Shown here: positions 59,201-59,967 of the stretch, in pieces
How the letters are laid out: each line of letters starts with the position of its first letter
How positions within the stretch are numbered: position 1 is the stretch's first letter
DNA from: Candidatus Saccharimonadota bacterium
GTDB lineage: Bacteria; Patescibacteriota; Saccharimonadia; Saccharimonadales; Saccharimonadaceae
Length of the DNA: 59,967 bases
Assembly (NCBI GenBank): GCA_024699125.1
Contig: JAILQE010000008.1
Span: 1 to 59,967, forward strand
Reading direction: 5' to 3'
The notes under the pieces: model-generated
Databases searched by the model: none
What the model was told of the DNA's origin: nothing
Seen by the model: the letters and a program-made list of their open reading frames with translations, nothing else
Made by a program: the position numbers and the translations under genes

Positions 59201-59967
59201 TTAGCGTAAAGGGTGAGATCGGAAGTTAACGTAACCGATTCTTCGTCAGCATAATTCGTGCCTGAGCCATCAGCAGCGGTATTCCAACCCAAGAAGGTGT
59301 AGCCGGCGACAGCATAGGCGTTAGCTGTAAGCGCGGTAGCGACGCCTTCGCTGACGGTCTGGTTTGCCATAGTGCCGGTAGCGGTGGTACCAGTCGGGGA
59401 GTTATCAAGGAATGTTACAGTATGCGTTGGTACTGGCACATCGCTTTGCCAGCAGGGATAAAGCGTGAGTGGCCCAGACATTGTGAAACTACTACCTCCA
59501 ACATAATCAGTGCCGGTACAATCCGCCGAGGTATTCCACTTGAGGAATGTATCATTAGTCCTGGTTGGGCTAGGCAGGGTCACAGTGTCGTTATGTGCAT
59601 AGCTAATCGTTAAGAGGATATCAGATAAAGTAGCATTAGAATAGCGCCAAGGAGCATCGCTACTGTCCAGACCAGCACCGAAAACTAGCGGCGAATCAAA
59701 CGTGCCGCTTAAGCTATTATAATCAAGCACAGGGTTCGATGCGGCATTATTGAAGTATAGAAGCCCGCTCTCTCTTCTCAGCTGCACCCCAGTACTATTT
59801 GCAAATTGTGTACCGGGGTCATATTTGGTAGTGGAATTAACATTCGCTATAACTTTATAGTTAGTGATAGTGTCACCAGTGCTTCGGCGAACTACAAAAC
59901 CTGGATACGGACTAACTTCTTTCATGGCTGTAGCGAAGTTGTTTAGATTATTGCTTTGATTACTTAC
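56212..59967 (-). CDS. Giant surface protein: lectin-like/InlB-type repeats, Ig domain, tyrosine phosphatase (N-terminus outside window)
   Basis: At least 1251 codons, open through base 59967; the first Met at 59925 is internal. Residues counted from it. Three copies of a module of about 300 aa: a lectin/LamG-like domain (blocks IGDEAFDGTNYLNTGIKLF, PYPGFVVR, DRPLMFGA) followed by InlB-type repeats (FLGWNTAADGSGTNY then LYAKW). Then a Big_2 Ig domain (GSSVQFKSSDTSVATVDS near 815), a linker domain, and a phosphatase domain: RNTREIGGLPVD near 1010, GRIFRAERL, and the P-loop HCSYGSDRTGT near 1140 with Cys, Arg and Thr of the HCx5RT loop intact, closest to the Y_phosphatase3 (PTPB/LipA-type) family. 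No LPxTG or TM at the C-terminus. Followed 15 bp later by the anchored Ig-fold gene. Likely secreted. Confidence 0.85.
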   Translation of the reverse strand, partial: VSNQSNNLNNFATAMKEVSPYPGFVVRRSTGDTITNYKVIANVNSTTKYDPGTQFANSTGVQLRRESGLLYFNNAASNPVLDYNSLSGTFDSPLVFGAGLDSSDAPWRYSNATLSDILLTISYAHNDTVTLPSPTRTNDTFLKWNTSADCTGTDYVGGSSFTMSGPLTLYPCWQSDVPVPTHTVTFLDNSPTGTTATGTMANQTVSEGVATALTANAYAVAGYTFLGWNTAADGSGTNYADEESVTLTSDLTLYAKWLDNSLIIEHTLTFNFGNESFDSTNYINTDIRLFGSVLNSKDFELSFGIANSVYTTQSGNWNNIANSMSEAGDPYPGFVVRYNSSQAGKQYIYNANATTAGADKANTIVDITSGFKVQRIDGVAYLNNDTDTAFPNFNHLANTFVTPLTFGAGLDGSSQPFRYATVDMSNIILKFTFKNTDAYTLPNPTKTNYLFIEWNTAADGSGTSYSAGDTITMSSDLTLYPIWQIDRETYEITFHANEPAGTATGSMPSQSLLDGIEGNLQANTFSLDNYIFLGWNTQADGNGTNYADGAPITITSDTDLYAKWIAEADVHTYTISYNIGDEAFDGTNYLNTGIKLFDDANIDRTFNIGFSIDSYTSDSSQDKQRNAIVTAQNEGDKNNYPGFVLRYITSAAANQRYSFAYYSVGNTKGKVETAEPTLPTNVSIGRVNRVLSYNGSTISGFDYTNISATFDRPLMFGASLNENGDGLYRYFTGSLSGIVVALNYTSLETVTVPTPIKPNHNFIEWNTLADGTGTSYAAGSTFTPSTDITLYPIWDPIVPVVNEYHEINLEKTRGTSTATIDLTGMDMGSSVQFKSSDTSVATVDSNGVVTAVNPGEATITVLGAKRAHYNVYVSESGIPLFNITPDPIQVYYNSRDAWDATKTKANFLANMQDTFEKYGCKVYNYRDNNGYLDSAVAYGWTDGANYCDQSKAYDTGQTSALNVYLYDTTSQQKTGNALSYTGATNGLIYNMIPGETYYWELADDPTTYGLVKATGKHRILNFTQGDYSRVSGQQITRNTREIGGLPVDTDYNGTIDGYTNYGRIFRAERLWTSNGYNVNKFTDLGANFEIDVRSSGEGSSDSRLAGYRNDTVVQYAVKQGVDTSNYNTLRAVVTRAMQNVINGDNIYFHCSYGSDRTGTLAWVLEGLLGVTDEARLGDYELSTFYGAVDRNRYFEYEGSNTKRFTYMMTFLETGQDVYDWYMYGSSDRIADAALIDNFRTAMITYSESVTP

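Noticed and set aside
38026-59967. LPxTG-type sorting signals for the sortase
   Set aside because: C-termini of the surface proteins in the window were read; none shows LPxTG plus hydrophobic segment plus basic tail. The TM of the 55238 protein has a basic tail but no such motif.

Overview
The window looks like chromosome from a member of the Candidate Phyla Radiation, most likely a Saccharibacterium (TM7). The evidence is protein-level resemblance and layout, not a search. Genes are packed with 1-40 bp overlaps and gaps. Zinc-site-poor versions of RecR, DnaX and L33 occur. A VirB2/TrbC-type pilin module, a sortase, many single-TM surface proteins and a class III ribonucleotide reductase are present, and almost no biosynthetic genes are seen. 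TGA acts as a normal stop (e.g. the 11421-11942 gene), so the UGA=Gly code of Gracilibacteria/SR1 does not apply.

Layout. 1-11076: a truncated secreted cutinase-like esterase, dCMP deaminase, then a six-gene minus-strand operon (AI-2E-type permease, YbhN-type flippase, two half ABC exporters, thymidylate kinase, uracil-DNA glycosylase), then a queuosine tRNA block (queH, queA, tgt). 11100-13330: an accessory island of four short genes with strong Shine-Dalgarno sites and individual terminators, coding a 33-aa membrane peptide, a lipoprotein, a one-TM protein and an SH3-like two-repeat protein. 13341-22771: housekeeping operons nrnA-hydrolase-cysS, GT-C glycosyltransferase-ybaB-recR-cdsA, dnaX-dnaB, with yqeG facing them. 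22820-31000: a conserved unknown, a thioredoxin-fold membrane protein, a cysteine desulfurase-like gene, and the ribosomal/transcription cluster secE-nusG-rplK-rplA-[two membrane proteins]-rplJ-rplL. 31060-40430: an acyltransferase-like gene, tRNA-Gln, a MacB-type ABC exporter, a sortase-CapA-serine hydrolase operon, an orphan histidine-kinase-type ATPase domain, a YgjP-type peptidase, a P-loop kinase, tRNA-Trp and rpmG. 40544-46881: a small protein, a UvrD helicase-nuclease fusion, nrdG and nrdD. 47129-59967: a second accessory region rich in secreted and surface proteins.

The last region is the most unusual part. It carries a fusion of a VirB2-like pilin segment, an Ig-like domain and a C-terminal domain with weak resemblance to cell-wall hydrolases; a small membrane-anchored partner; a 1516-aa unknown protein without a signal peptide; an S51 peptidase; a probable unannotated small RNA; an Ig-fold membrane-anchored protein; and a very large surface protein (open at the window edge) made of three copies of a lectin-like plus InlB-type repeat module, one Big_2 Ig domain and a C-terminal tyrosine-phosphatase domain with an intact Cys-x5-Arg loop. 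For an epibiont that lives on another bacterium or on a mucosal surface this could be a host-contact locus; that is inference.

Expression signals show a consistent split. At least fourteen first-in-operon genes have a TATAAT-like hexamer ending only 6-9 nt before the start codon with no room for a ribosome-binding site, which predicts leaderless mRNAs. Operon-internal genes and the accessory/surface genes carry AGGAGG-type sites. Several intrinsic terminators are fused to the next promoter. Long imperfect inverted repeats occur at 23421-23649, 28331-28459 and 40074-40184.
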